DNA of 64,000 nucleotides from Parastagonospora avenae f. sp. tritici 18332-5 (lineage: Eukaryota > Ascomycota > Dothideomycetes > Pleosporales > Phaeosphaeriaceae), in contig JAFJTR010000013.1 in assembly GCA_022559985.1 (NCBI GenBank), forward strand, positions 124,001 to 188,000, written 5' to 3'. The notes below the pieces were generated by a model that was given only the letters and a program-made list of their open reading frames with translations, had not been told where the DNA came from and did not search any database. A program made the position numbers and the translations under genes. Shown in pieces: positions 22,069 through 32,011 of this stretch (within the stretch, counting starts at the first letter, position 1; each line of letters starts with the position of its first letter).

Positions 22069-23436
22069 ATGGCCACCGATATGGTGGACTCGCTACTCAT
22101 GAGCCTCCCGCTGGAGCTTCGACACAAGTGCTTCGAATACGCGGCCGTACGCGACACCAAGCCCAAGAACCTGCTCCGCTACTGGTTCGAGAAGAAGGAA
22201 GTCAAGGAGCTTGTCGCGACCGCCGTCGCCGCCAACCCCACCGGCCCGGCCCCCACTGTCATTTACCAGCAGGAGCACGATGAAGATGACACCGACGTAC
22301 CTCAGCCGGATGAGGAGGAGGAGGAGCAGGACGGCGAGGACAACGAGGATGAGGACGGCGAAGATGACGAGGATGAGGTTGACAACGAAGAGGAGAATGA
22401 GGATGGGGACGGAGACGATATGGCGGATCACGATCAGGCGATTCAGGCCGCGATTCAGGCCGCAATCACTCAAGCTCAATATGCAGCCCTGCCTCCAGGG
22501 CATCCCTCGGCCGCTTCCACTACAACCCAGACCCAGACTCAACAAGTGCCTGTAGACGACCAAGCGAATGCGCCTGAGTTGGAGGCTGGTGATGAGGAAG
22601 TGGACGCTGCAGCAGGCGAGGCCAAAGTCCCAGCTGCTAACACAACAGCGGGAGGCTCGCAAGATGCGGACGGCGACGAGACCATGACTGAGGAGAACGA
22701 CGAGGACGATGAACCCGCTGAAAACGAAGACGAGGACGGTGAAGATGGGGAAGACGCCGAGGCAGATGCTGAGAATGGCGCTGGTGGAGACGGTTCGGCT
22801 GCAGCACCTCAACAGCCAATTCCTGCGCCGCCAGTCCCCGTTGTTACTCCTGCCAGAAAGTGGCGTCACATCCCCAACTTCATGCGCCTGACGCACTGTC
22901 CGCCTCCCGTCGAACTCCTCCTCGCTTCCAAGCAGCTCAACGACGAAGCCAAGAACTGGTTCTACGATGTGGCCATCCTCCGCATCAACGCAACCGGCGC
23001 CTTCGCCCACACCAGCTTCTTCGAGGAGGCCTTCGACCAGATCACCCAGGCCGCCTTCAGCCCAATGGAGAACGTGCGCAAGGTCGAAGTGCTCTTCTCC
23101 TGGGATACAACCTGGCTTCGCGCCGACACCACGGGCTGCGCTGAAGCCATCTTCCCGGCTCTCCTGCGCCAGCGCTCAGAGTTCGTTCACAAGATCCTAT
23201 CTCAGGCTCCGGACCTCAAGGACGTGACTATTCACTGGCACGACTCGGCGGAGGACAACGAGTCTGCTAACTTCATGCTCGATATCCTTGCGCCGTTTCA
23301 CAGCCTCAACGCTCACCTCGCTATCAAGGAGCACTACATCGCCGTCAATGCGAAGCCCAACTCGCGTAGCATCGCTGGCCAGCGCCGTGTTGAGTTCCAG
23401 GCCATTATGGATGCGGGTCTGGATCGTCTGTTCTAG
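22069..23436 (+). CDS. F-box-like protein with long acidic linker
   Basis: A single exon of 455 residues. The N-terminus (LLMSLPLELRHKCFEYAAV) resembles the first helices of an F-box-like motif in fungal proteins. Residues about 65-265 are an acidic, low-complexity linker made mostly of Glu, Asp, Ala and Gln. The C-terminal domain (from about KWRHIPNFMRLTHCPP) has LLASKQLNDEAKNWFYD, the pattern of conserved fungal F-box-type proteins in which a LPxE start is followed by a NRQIxxEA-like helix, and then alternating hydrophobic strands. It may recruit substrates to an SCF ubiquitin ligase, but Skp1 binding is not proven by this sequence. The start ATG follows a C-rich leader. A 305-codon ORF on the opposite strand is an artefact of the acidic repeats. 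Confidence 0.7.
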   Translation: MATDMVDSLLMSLPLELRHKCFEYAAVRDTKPKNLLRYWFEKKEVKELVATAVAANPTGPAPTVIYQQEHDEDDTDVPQPDEEEEEQDGEDNEDEDGEDDEDEVDNEEENEDGDGDDMADHDQAIQAAIQAAITQAQYAALPPGHPSAASTTTQTQTQQVPVDDQANAPELEAGDEEVDAAAGEAKVPAANTTAGGSQDADGDETMTEENDEDDEPAENEDEDGEDGEDAEADAENGAGGDGSAAAPQQPIPAPPVPVVTPARKWRHIPNFMRLTHCPPPVELLLASKQLNDEAKNWFYDVAILRINATGAFAHTSFFEEAFDQITQAAFSPMENVRKVEVLFSWDTTWLRADTTGCAEAIFPALLRQRSEFVHKILSQAPDLKDVTIHWHDSAEDNESANFMLDILAPFHSLNAHLAIKEHYIAVNAKPNSRSIAGQRRVEFQAIMDAGLDRLF

Positions 23437-24558
23437 ATGCCCAGTTGCGCCAGCTCTTGCGCAATTGTCGCACCTTCTCTCGTCTTGCATTTTCAGACTA
23501 TCTCTTTCGTCTGGTACATGCTCGATCATACTTCCACGAAGCCTTTTTCTTCTCATCAATCACGGAGTTCATTTGAGGCCATCTGGACATGAATACTCGG
23601 TGGCGTTCTGCATGGGTTCACTTTACAAAATAAACAAATGCAATGAACAAATCTACTTCTCAATTGACCATGCATATCTTGGCCACATCGATCTTCCTTA
23701 CGGCATCCTCCTGCAACAATGAGTAATTTGTGTATGTCCTCAGTGCAGTAGCCATTTCGAAGTGACACACGCACAGGCTTGGATTCCGCCCAAGTAGCAC
23801 AGTATCTACTCCGCAGCGATCTGGTAGGGACTTGACTTCGACTCAGTATCGCAGTACATACCGACTTTCCCCTGTTACAACTTTCTAGGGTGTGCATCGC
23901 AACGCGGTGAAGCATATATTTCACAGTAAGACAGTAATGCATCGTCAATCACCGACTCTTCACCATCCTTGTCGGATCACAGATATCGTCAATATCTCAG
24001 CTACGCGATCAGACGCACTGATCGCGGCGCCTGAGCATCGCTCAGGACAGAACCCCTGAGCCTATCTCTTCTGTAGTTCTCCACCTTCGTACATCAATCA
24101 ATCAGATCAGTCACTGAACAGAATGCATCCCTAGTTATTATTATTTTCCTTTTCGCACTTAGTACAAAGCCGACCAACAATGCTAGTATTTGCGCCAGAT
24201 ATTGCGCGGTGAAGCACAGGTGTGCACCACCTTTCTTTAGTTCCAGGATTTGTTTCCAAGTATCTCGCTGTGAAACCGTGATACAGTGACGCATCGTCTT
24301 TGTCGTTCACCGACTCTCCGGCTTTCACTACAAAGCGAATATTTCTCAGCATCTGACGTAGCTGTACAAAGATCTCCCTCGTCTTGTTATGTTTGCCTTG
24401 AAGAAGTAAGCATGCATGTGCCTCAAGCGATTGACTTTTAAGATTTACTGCTGAGCTGAGTCTGGGGTTTACTTCGCCGGAAAGCAAGTACTGCATGTGC
24501 ATTGACAGTGTAAGAAAATCAAGTTGCTTGAAAGACTGCATTGAGAAAAAATGTCATA
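23437..24558. other. Intergenic with weakly repeated segment
   Basis: No supported gene. Two places (about 23920-23960 and 24270-24320) share CAGTRA(C/T)GCATCGTC followed by TCACCGACTCT, perhaps remnants of an old duplication. Confidence 0.35.
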
Positions 24559-24793
24559 ATCGAGCAGCTCGTTGTTTTAAACTTCAAATGGCTTCTTCGG
24601 AAATCGAGCAGCTCGATTCTTTTTCTCGTAACGTCGGAATTTTTGAACGGAGCAGCTCGATATTCTTTCCTTGTGACTGAACAAGGAAACTGAGCATATT
24701 TATCTAACGATGTACCAGAATCTGATAATTGAGCAGCTCGATATCTTTATCCCTTTTCAGCTATGCCAGAACCAGAATATCAAGCCGCTCGAA
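24559..24793. promoter_or_regulatory. Cluster of five hyphenated palindromes, consensus ATCGAG-CAG-CTCGAT
   Basis: Sites at 24559-24573, 24603-24617, 24647-24661, 24728-24742 and 24779-24793 are perfect or near copies of ATCGAGCAGCTCGAT. The second is a perfect 6+3+6 inverted repeat. Spacings are 44, 44, 81 and 51 bp. The sequence around them differs, so the site itself is conserved. It could bind a dimeric regulator. No gene start lies within 600 bp. Confidence 0.55.
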
Positions 24794-25350
24794 ACCAACT
24801 TACTGGCAGAAATAAGCACGCCCTCATGTTCACCGTTGTCGGTGTACAAACTCTCCTCCAACTCGTATAAGCCCTCAATGCAGGGGAGGTTGGAGCCACT
24901 CAATTGGCTTCCAAGGTCAATTGAACAATATGTTGCGGTGCACGAATGGGCGTGAAGCTATCTTTCTTATAGCGCGCGGACGCTTTGTGGATTTCAGCGA
25001 CGATTCGCGAGCGGTACACAAGATGCGCCGTTTACACAGCGTCGCACAGCTGAAGTCCTTGCGCAGTGGGCAAAGTCGGTGAGATTTACGGAGCCTAGGT
25101 GAGTTATGCGTGTCCGATGTGGAGGTGTTCTTGCGCCTGTGTAAGTAGGCACATTGGTGTAGATTCGTACATTTTGGATATGAGCAGGCTTGTGATGCAC
25201 GCAGCATTGATGAGTTCTCCAATTGATTTTTTTTTGTGGATGAAGTCAAAGCGATTACTAAGTAGCTGTCGATGGTAGTTGCACGTGCACGCAGGGATGA
25301 TGTGAAGTTCAAGATTGGAAGTAAGATTAAAATTATGTGGAAATCTACAT

Positions 25351-25379
25351 ACCACCACCACCACCACCACCACCATCAC
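25351..25379 (+). repeat. (ACC)n microsatellite
   Basis: Eight or more ACC/CCA triplets in a row followed by CATCACT. It lies in the 3' flank of the secreted protein at 25456-26650. Confidence 0.8.
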
Positions 25380-25455
25380 TAATACTCATTGCGACGTTCT
25401 ATCATGTATTAAGAATATTACTCGTTCCGGACCTCTCCAAGTCTTGCACTGCCGC

Positions 25456-26650
25456 TTACTGGGCGGGTTTAGGATTTTTGCCGCTGTCGAGAGTACTTGC
25501 GGTGTAACCAGCAGCGCAGGTGACCTCGTAGACATCGTCGCCGTAGTAGTAGCCAGTGTTGACGGCCTCGTCCTTGCCCCAAGCCTGGGTGTACAAAGCG
25601 CAGTAGGTGCCGAGGGGCACGCCGTTCTTGGTCAGGATGTAGCTGGTGAAGAAGTTGCATGGCTTGTAGTTGCCTTCGGCGTCAACGATGTGCTCCTTGT
25701 CGAACGCGGTCTGGGAGTTGCAGGCGGCGGCGCAGAGCTTAGGGTCGAAGGGACCGTCGTTGAAGAGACGCATGCCGTTGTAGGTGTCGTACTCCTTTCC
25801 GCCCTTGGTGATCAGGGGCGCGTTGATGGCAGCCGCGAGGTTCAATGGGGCGTCGAAGCCATCAACGGTAGGAGCAGGCTTGCAGGTAGGGTTGGGCTTG
25901 GAGTAACCGTTGCTGCCGACAATGACAACGTTGAATTGCTCGCGCCATTGGCCCTGGTTGGTGGCAGATGCCTTGGCAACGGGGTAGCCGTAGATCGAGC
26001 ACTTGGTGTTGGTGATGGGCTTGGGGTTCTTGCAGTCGGAAGTAGGGTCGACACTGGGGTCGCGCTCGTAGAAGATGTTGAAACCCAGACAGAATTTCTC
26101 GCTGTCGCAAAAGTCGGCGCACTGCTGGACGTCGTAGTCGCCAGACTCGATGATCTTGTAGGTCAAGTAACCGATCTGCTCGGTCGAGCCAGATGCATCG
26201 GTGAATTTATTGACGTAGCCAGCAGGGGTGCGAAGAGGGGTGCCAGCCTCTCGAGCCGCGACCCTCAAGACACCGTCCACATTCTGGTATGCTTCAACAG
26301 ATCCATCACCTGGGAAAGGCGCAGCACTGTTCGTTTGTTAGCTTGGAAAACATAGTGCATCGAAGGTAAACTTACCCTCCTGGTTGCTGCGCAAGAGATG
26401 CACATGCGTCGACGGGTTGGCTTTCCTCTCGCTTGGCAACCTTCTCGACACCTTCGGCAGCAACGACCGCAGCAGCGGACTCCGCAGCAGCGGCCTGATT
26501 GTATGCAACTGGAGTGGGAGCATCCTCGACCTTAGGGCCAAGGTGCTCAACCGGGACAGGCACAGCTAAAGCAGCCTCGATGTTGATGACCTGAGGAAGG
26601 GCAGAGGTAAGTCCGCAAAGAGCAGACGCGGCAATGAGGGCGTAACGCAT
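25456..26650 (-). CDS. Secreted Cys-rich protein with Apple-like cysteine pattern
   Basis: Exons 26650-26376 and 26326-25456 (49-bp intron, GTAAGT...AACAG) encode 381 residues. The signal peptide is MRYALIAASALCGLTSA. An Ala/Val/Glu-rich propeptide-like stretch ends in VAKREES, a Kex2-type cleavage site. The mature part has two spaced cysteine groups, QQCADFCDSEKFCLGFN with a later NTKCSIYG, and DPKLCAAACNSQ with a later KPCNFFTSY and GTYCALYTQAW. The C-x3-C-x5-C spacing is reminiscent of PAN/Apple folds, which bind protein or carbohydrate. Conserved secreted proteins of this layout are common in ascomycetes, but no function is established that I can name. A TATA candidate lies about 120 bp upstream (26767-26772). 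Confidence 0.8.
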
Positions 26651-28659
26651 CTTGATAGATGGAGAGTGAATAACCTGAAGGAAGAGTTGGATAGTTGGAG
26701 AGTGCCTGTTGGAACTGTGTGAAGCTTGCTGGTGATGATCGACAATGGAGGTGATGAAGTCCAATACTTATACCTTGTCATCAATTGAGGCATCGCCGAA
26801 TCCCGCGATGTGCTAATCTGAATAGCATGGCGTCTGCCAGGTACGATGCAGGCCCACCGCCTCGCTTAGGCTGGCTCAATAGCTTGGGAATATTGGCGGC
26901 ACAGCAAACGTGTAGCCATTCCAAGAAGACCTAGATTGTACGCTTTGTGGCTTGAGAGTCGTGGCTGGACACAAGCTGGCGATTTGTGGGACGACCAGGT
27001 GGTCGCCATGTCTGTGGAGTCATGGCGTGAAGCATGCATCGCTGTCGCCGATGGCTTTCTGTGAAAGTGAAACGAGGAACAGGAGACGACGCAAGCCACA
27101 TTGATACAGGGCTAGCGATATGCTATGTTGGTAGTTCCGACCGGACGGGGCAGTAAACAAGGTCTGTCGGGATGAAAAACGACTGGCTACGAGCGCGGCC
27201 GCACAGGAACAGCCGCAGAAGTGCCACTAGGTCTGGTCTTGGAATGCGGCTCTCTGCTCGTTTGCTTGCTAATCTCCCTTCTGCCAATACCAAATGGCTG
27301 GGAACTAATGGGTTCGGCACGGTGGTGGAGGAAACGGGTGCTTGGGAGATCAAAATTAGCATCCATGTGGCTTTCACGTGATCCGCCAGCAGCTTTCGAT
27401 AGCGGCTCACGGACTCCTGTCCGCCAACAACTCGGCATTTTTCAACAACATCAATGACTTGTACACCACATGTTTGCACATGCGAGCCCTACCGGACAAT
27501 AAATCGTGCTCAATACAATGCGTTGGCACATCGCACATCAGCTGCAGCTGAAAAGAACAGCCATGTACCCAGCCAAGTGCGAGGGCGTGTCGCCGTGTCA
27601 GCACACCACGCCCGCGTCTTATCTCTTGCATCTGTCATGCAGCCCTGCCCCTGTCACTCCAGCCCTGCGCTAGGATAGGCTAGGATGTGATACTTTCGAG
27701 CCATGCTTCAACCTACTGCACAGACTATGGCCAAGCACTCGTATCTTCTCCCTCATTTGATTATCTCGAGGCTGACAAAGAAGCCAAGGCCGCTCAGAAG
27801 AAACTTCGGGACCGATCGCGCGATTCAGCCAGACGCGTTGGCCAAGTTCACATCATTCGGTACCAAACACACTGGATGGGTCGATGCACCATGTGGATCT
27901 TCGCTCCGTTTGAAATCCTGGTGGAAGATCCGGTACCAATTGCCATTCTAAGGCCCCCACTGCAACAGTCCATCGGCGCCCGTTTGAAGGCCTCTGTACC
28001 ATGGTACTGTGGCCCGTCATCGTTTGACATGCCAGCTGAAGTGTCTTTCTTGCCGAAGGGGCCTCATAAGTTATGGCCTGCAGCTTAATGCAGGTTCTCG
28101 CCTATCGCATTTGTTGTGGCCCAAGGCTGCAGCTTCAAGCGAAGGTGTGGACCTCGTACTTGCAGAAACAACAACGTAGGCGAGGTCGACCCACATTCAG
28201 CTCACTACACCGGAAAGCCCTTGCTGACTCGACTTCCCACACAAGCCGTCTGCGTGGCCTTGAGACTCAGGAAACATTGCAGCTCTGGCCTGTCTCGCCT
28301 AACCCAGCATTGTGATGGATGAGTTTCGCGGAATAAGACGACGGGCCATTAAGCGCGCGGGCCAATGAACATTGTGCCAATCTGAACTATCGATCATACG
28401 ATTTCGTATAATGTTCAATTGTCATTTTCGCCTACTCCAAAGTCAAAAATGACATTGTTCCGCGCCAAGTTCCAAGTACCGACTTTTCCCCAGCCTCAAA
28501 TATCCCCAACCGAATCATTTCCTCACCGCTGTCGTGAATATCACGCTAACGCGCGCCGCCCGCGGTTGTACCAGAATTAAACTTGAGCCTCCGGCTGCCG
28601 TGCTTGTACCAAGATCTGACTTCGCTACCACGCCTGGGCCAGACCCTTTTACCTACAAC
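26651..28659. other. 2-kb intergenic stretch, no gene seen
   Basis: A 133-codon frame at 27687-28088 starts with GTG and lacks motifs. Other frames are shorter. Nothing else stands out apart from a small TAGGATAGGCTAGGAT direct repeat at about 27671-27686. Confidence 0.4.
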
Positions 28660-29241
28660 ATGTCCAACCCAAACGAGCATAACCTCGACCCACTTAGCAA
28701 CTCATGCTACATTTGTTTCGATGCGTACAGTAATAGTGGCATGCACCCCAGAGCTAAAGCCCCAACCCAGCTTGTATGCGGGCACATATTTGGGGACAAG
28801 TGCCTCTCAAAGTGGATCTCTACCAAAAGCACCTGCCCACTCTGCCGTTCCAACGCCCAGCTAGCTTTCCAGAATCATTTCCACTTGAATCTAGGCCAGA
28901 GCTTCAGCTATGAAGACCTCAGCCCTTCTCACTATGTGGAGTACGACACTGACACCGACGGCGAGTCCGAAGCTGAAGACAAATTCTTCGACGCACAAGA
29001 AGAAATTGAGGACTCAGGAAGAGTTTACGAAGACTTGTGGCTGGCTGCTGCTGCATACGAAGAAAATGCCTCATTCTTTGCACGTGTCAAGCCTGGCTTC
29101 GAGGACTTCGCTGAGTCCGTCATCCCCGTCACGGACGAATGTTTTGACGAGCTCATCGACTGCCACTTGGCTGGTTCAATGTACGACGACGAAGGCGAAG
29201 ATGAGCTTTCCATCAGCTACTATGATGTGTTTCCATACTAA
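28660..29241 (+). CDS. RING-type zinc finger protein (probable E3 ubiquitin ligase)
   Basis: A single exon of 193 residues. An upstream frame extension starts at GTG, so the first ATG at 28660 is preferred. The N-terminal RING has Cys16-x2-Cys19, then Cys40-x-His42, then Cys48, and finally Cys59-x2-Cys62 in STCPLCR. At the position normally filled by the fifth ligand (His/Cys in CGHxFHxxC) there is Gly45 (CGHIFGDKC), a variant common in fungal RING-like proteins that may leave one zinc site incomplete. After the RING the protein is acidic with many Glu and Asp residues and ends VFPY. RING proteins bring an E2-ubiquitin conjugate to a substrate. The substrate here is unknown. Confidence 0.75.
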   Translation: MSNPNEHNLDPLSNSCYICFDAYSNSGMHPRAKAPTQLVCGHIFGDKCLSKWISTKSTCPLCRSNAQLAFQNHFHLNLGQSFSYEDLSPSHYVEYDTDTDGESEAEDKFFDAQEEIEDSGRVYEDLWLAAAAYEENASFFARVKPGFEDFAESVIPVTDECFDELIDCHLAGSMYDDEGEDELSISYYDVFPY

Positions 29242-29446
29242 ACTTCACCACATTGCCTGGAGCATGTGAGCTCCTGACTTTACGAACTGTTAACCAAGCA
29301 GAGACACCGCTGGGAAGTCCAAAAAATTTCGTAATTGTCTTCATTCTCGTGTAAGATATCAGTATAGGCTGTTTACGCATCTTCTATCCTTAGAAATCTT
29401 TCCGTTCTCATATTTCCTTCATATTCGTCATAACAACATGTCTTTT
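29242..29446. other. Short 3' spacer
   Basis: T-rich 3' flank between convergent features, with nothing notable. Confidence 0.4.
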
Positions 29447-29928
29447 TCACACCCTCCAACTACCCCGTGCCCACATCTTCGCCGTCTTCAACGCCGCATC
29501 TTCCCAGATCGATGTCTTCCTCGCCGGCAACACCGACGGTGCGGTAACTTGTTCCTCAGCTTCCTTGCTGATCCAATCCTCCATCATGTCCCTCACACTC
29601 CCCTCAACTCCATCTCATGCTGTTGACACAGCACATTCCCACTCAACGTACCAGGAACAGCCGCAACACGCTCCGTGCATGTCGCATGCGTGCACTGCAG
29701 AAGTCCTGGTGTCGTTGGCACGTACGGAACAAACGCCGCTGTCGACGCAGTCATGATTGAACTCTTTCGCGACGCATCGATTACCAGCGGTGAATACAGG
29801 TCCTCGAGCTTGCTCTTTGTGTGCTTTTTGTCTGAGCTTTGCGGCGTGCTTGATTCTGAGATGGGGCGCAGGAAGGCGTTGAATTCCGTGCACGAGCACG
29901 AGATGTTCAGCGCAGCTGGGGTGATCAT
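29447..29928 (-). pseudogene. Small Cys/His protein candidate, apparently frameshifted
   Basis: From ATG 29928 a 111-codon frame carries a Ser/Thr stretch and then LLQCTHATCTERV...NVLCQQHEM, a C-x4-C ... C-x2-H arrangement resembling small zinc-binding motifs in fungal proteins. It stops after RGV at 29593. The next frame continues directly as RDMMEDWISKEAEEQVTAP and KTSIWEDAALKTAKMWARG to a TGA at 29447-29449, with protein-like composition and a plausible helix. A single-base change or an unrecognised intron near 29590-29600 would join them. I do not recognise the family. It could also be two chance frames. Confidence 0.35.
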
Positions 29929-30657
29929 CTTGCTTTGCTTTTTGGCAAGGCTGCAGGCGGGGCTTCGAGATCGATCGACGTTGTTGGACCAAGCTTTGAG
30001 ATCGACGGTAATCGACTCCGCAATGTTTTAAGCTTCGAGATCGACAGGGCTGCAGGTCGAATGAGGGTCTACTCTTATCGTCTTGCGCAGCACAACGCTA
30101 TGGACCAAAACCGCAAAGAAAGTCGAGCGCGGCTTACTTGTATCCTCGCACACCACATTCTTCTTTATTCGCGCGGGCAAGACACTCATTTCCACATTTC
30201 AGACAAAGCCGTGCTCGATTGAAAGGGCGATTTCATTCAGCCTTGTCCTGTTTGTTCAAAGACTTTTTTTGGCAATTGATGGTCCTGGAGGTGTTTGGAC
30301 GGCATAGCAATCATTGGACAAAGATTTCGGTACCTATTACCTTGAGGTAGATCATTGGCGGGTGTCAAATCGATGCGCGAATACTTTGCGCTGTTTTGCC
30401 AACGTGGCGTGATGTTGTATCAGCAGGGCTGCGCTCGGCCGAGAAGTTGTGTTTCGCAGACACCTGCTATGATGCTTTTGAAAGGTCTGACCTGCAATGC
30501 CGCCATGCAGTTACAACATCGCTTACGAGTTGCATTGGACGGGAAGAGAGATTCACATGTGAGAGTAATGATTCATCAAAAAAGATACAAACTTGATAAG
30601 GTTGAGCATTGGTAAGAAAAACATCATCATTAATACACCCAAGTCTCCTCATCCCAT
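29929..30657. other. Intergenic, nothing supported
   Basis: Several short frames on the + strand without motifs. A run such as AAGCTTTGAGATCGAC...AAGCTTCGAGATCGAC at about 29992-30042 is a small direct repeat. Confidence 0.35.
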
Positions 30658-31901
30658 CTACGTGCACTGACTGTAATAATCCCCATTCTTTGTGCACGTC
30701 GTTCCGCTGACGCACGCTGTACACCCCGAGTAAGTCATGCCTCCACATTGTCCATACTTCTGCACCGGCGAGCAAGACGGCGTCGTAGGCACCGCAGGAG
30801 CCGCACTACTCGTCGGCCTGGGCGCCGCGCTGGTGACGAGCGTCGTAGGCACAGCCGTAGGTGCAGCAGACTCGACAGGAGCGCCTCCCCCCACGCCCGT
30901 CCAAACATCCGGTCCAGGAATCGGATACGAAGTCGCAGCCTTGGCGGCGTCGGAATCGATGTTGAACGCAATACCCGGCTCGGTGCCTTTGTATGCGCCG
31001 GGGAAGGAGACGAGGTATGAGGAGGGGGGGGAGGAGGTGCCGGCGCCTGTCACGGTCCATTGGGAGCACTCTGGGTAGACTGGATGATGTTAGTGGTGAG
31101 ATGTTAAGGAGGGTGAAGAGGGCGTACATTGAGGATTATTCGCCTGATGCACCGCAATAAGCTCATGACGAATCAAGTAGTTTCCCGGCGCGAGGCTCGC
31201 GGGGATCGTGCTTGTCCAGAGCAGCGTGTCGAGGATGGTGTCGCCGGCCCAGATGCCCGAGTTTTCGGTGCCGGAGACGAGGCCTTCTTGGTCGATTTTG
31301 ACTGCGGGGAGCGGGTTAGCTGTGGACTTGACCACGATGTGATGATGGGAATTTGGGACTTACACCAGACTTTGCCGGAGCCGTCGAAGCTGTCGCAATC
31401 TCCTGGGCACTTGGCCATGTAGACTAGGACTGAGGCGGGGCGGTGGGTCCATCTGGGTGCGAGGTGTGTTGTCAGTACTACTTATCCGTAATGCTGCGGA
31501 GGCTGACGGGCTGACGTACTGTTTCCAGTGCGCTGTGAGTTTATCGCCAGCTGCTAGTGTGCCAGAAACGCCGGTTCCAAGTGCTCCTGCGTTGTTGCAT
31601 CTGATGTTGACAGTCTGCTGTCATTAGTCTTTGCATATCACACAACATCAAACCACTCACTGAAAGATCTTTGATCACAAGTGGGTCGTACGTGCTGTAC
31701 TGGCGCTGAAGAGTCTTCTGTCCTGAAGCGCTGTTGTACGGCGACCATCTACGCTTCGTCAGTGGGGGTATTTGGCTGTCCAGTACATGTTGCCTACCCC
31801 TGGTAAGTTGTGCTTCCGACTTTGTATGTATCAACACCTCCATGTGCAGACGCCGTTGCGAGCAGCGAAGCTGCCGTAGCGAATTTCGTGGAGAGCTTCA
31901 T
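30658..31901 (-). CDS. AA9 lytic polysaccharide monooxygenase with C-terminal CBM1
   Basis: A secreted copper enzyme that oxidatively cleaves cellulose. Six exons (31901-31798, 31748-31661, 31614-31520, 31452-31364, 31301-31128, 31079-30658) give 323 residues with exact frame agreement. The signal peptide MKLSTKFATAASLLATASA is followed by His20, which becomes the N-terminal copper ligand of the histidine brace (HGGVDTYKVG). The second brace ligand is His99 in WTHRPASVLVYMAKC. RHELIAVHQ (His171) and the axial Tyr185 in FYPECSQW complete the AA9 site. A Ser/Thr/Pro/Ala linker leads to a CBM1 (QKYGQCGGMTYSGCTACVSG to the end), which targets cellulose. The ATATATT TATA candidate near 32004-32011 lies about 105 bp upstream. 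All key residues are present, so I expect an active enzyme. Confidence 0.93.
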
Positions 31902-32003
31902 GATCACTGAATTTTGCGTAGCGATAGACGATCAGTGCAGACCGGGAAAGTTTGAGACTGCTAGCGGTACAGGCACCTCAAAAGGCAATGGAAGGTCCAT
32001 CTC

Positions 32004-32011
32004 AATATATA
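32004..32011 (-). promoter_or_regulatory. TATA-box candidate for the AA9 gene
   Basis: The - strand reads TATATATT about 105 bases before the ATG at 31901, and no other TATA-like run is nearer. Confidence 0.4.

Noticed and set aside
22093..23010. 305-codon ORF on the - strand
   Set aside because: It is the antisense of the acidic linker of the F-box-like gene. Gln/Glu/Asp-rich coding DNA opens the opposite strand.
24559..24793. Regularly spaced short repeats, considered as a CRISPR array
   Set aside because: The repeat is 15 bp, spacers vary from 29 to 66 bp, and the host is a fungus.
27687..28088. 133-codon + strand ORF
   Set aside because: It begins with GTG, with no motif and no splice partner.
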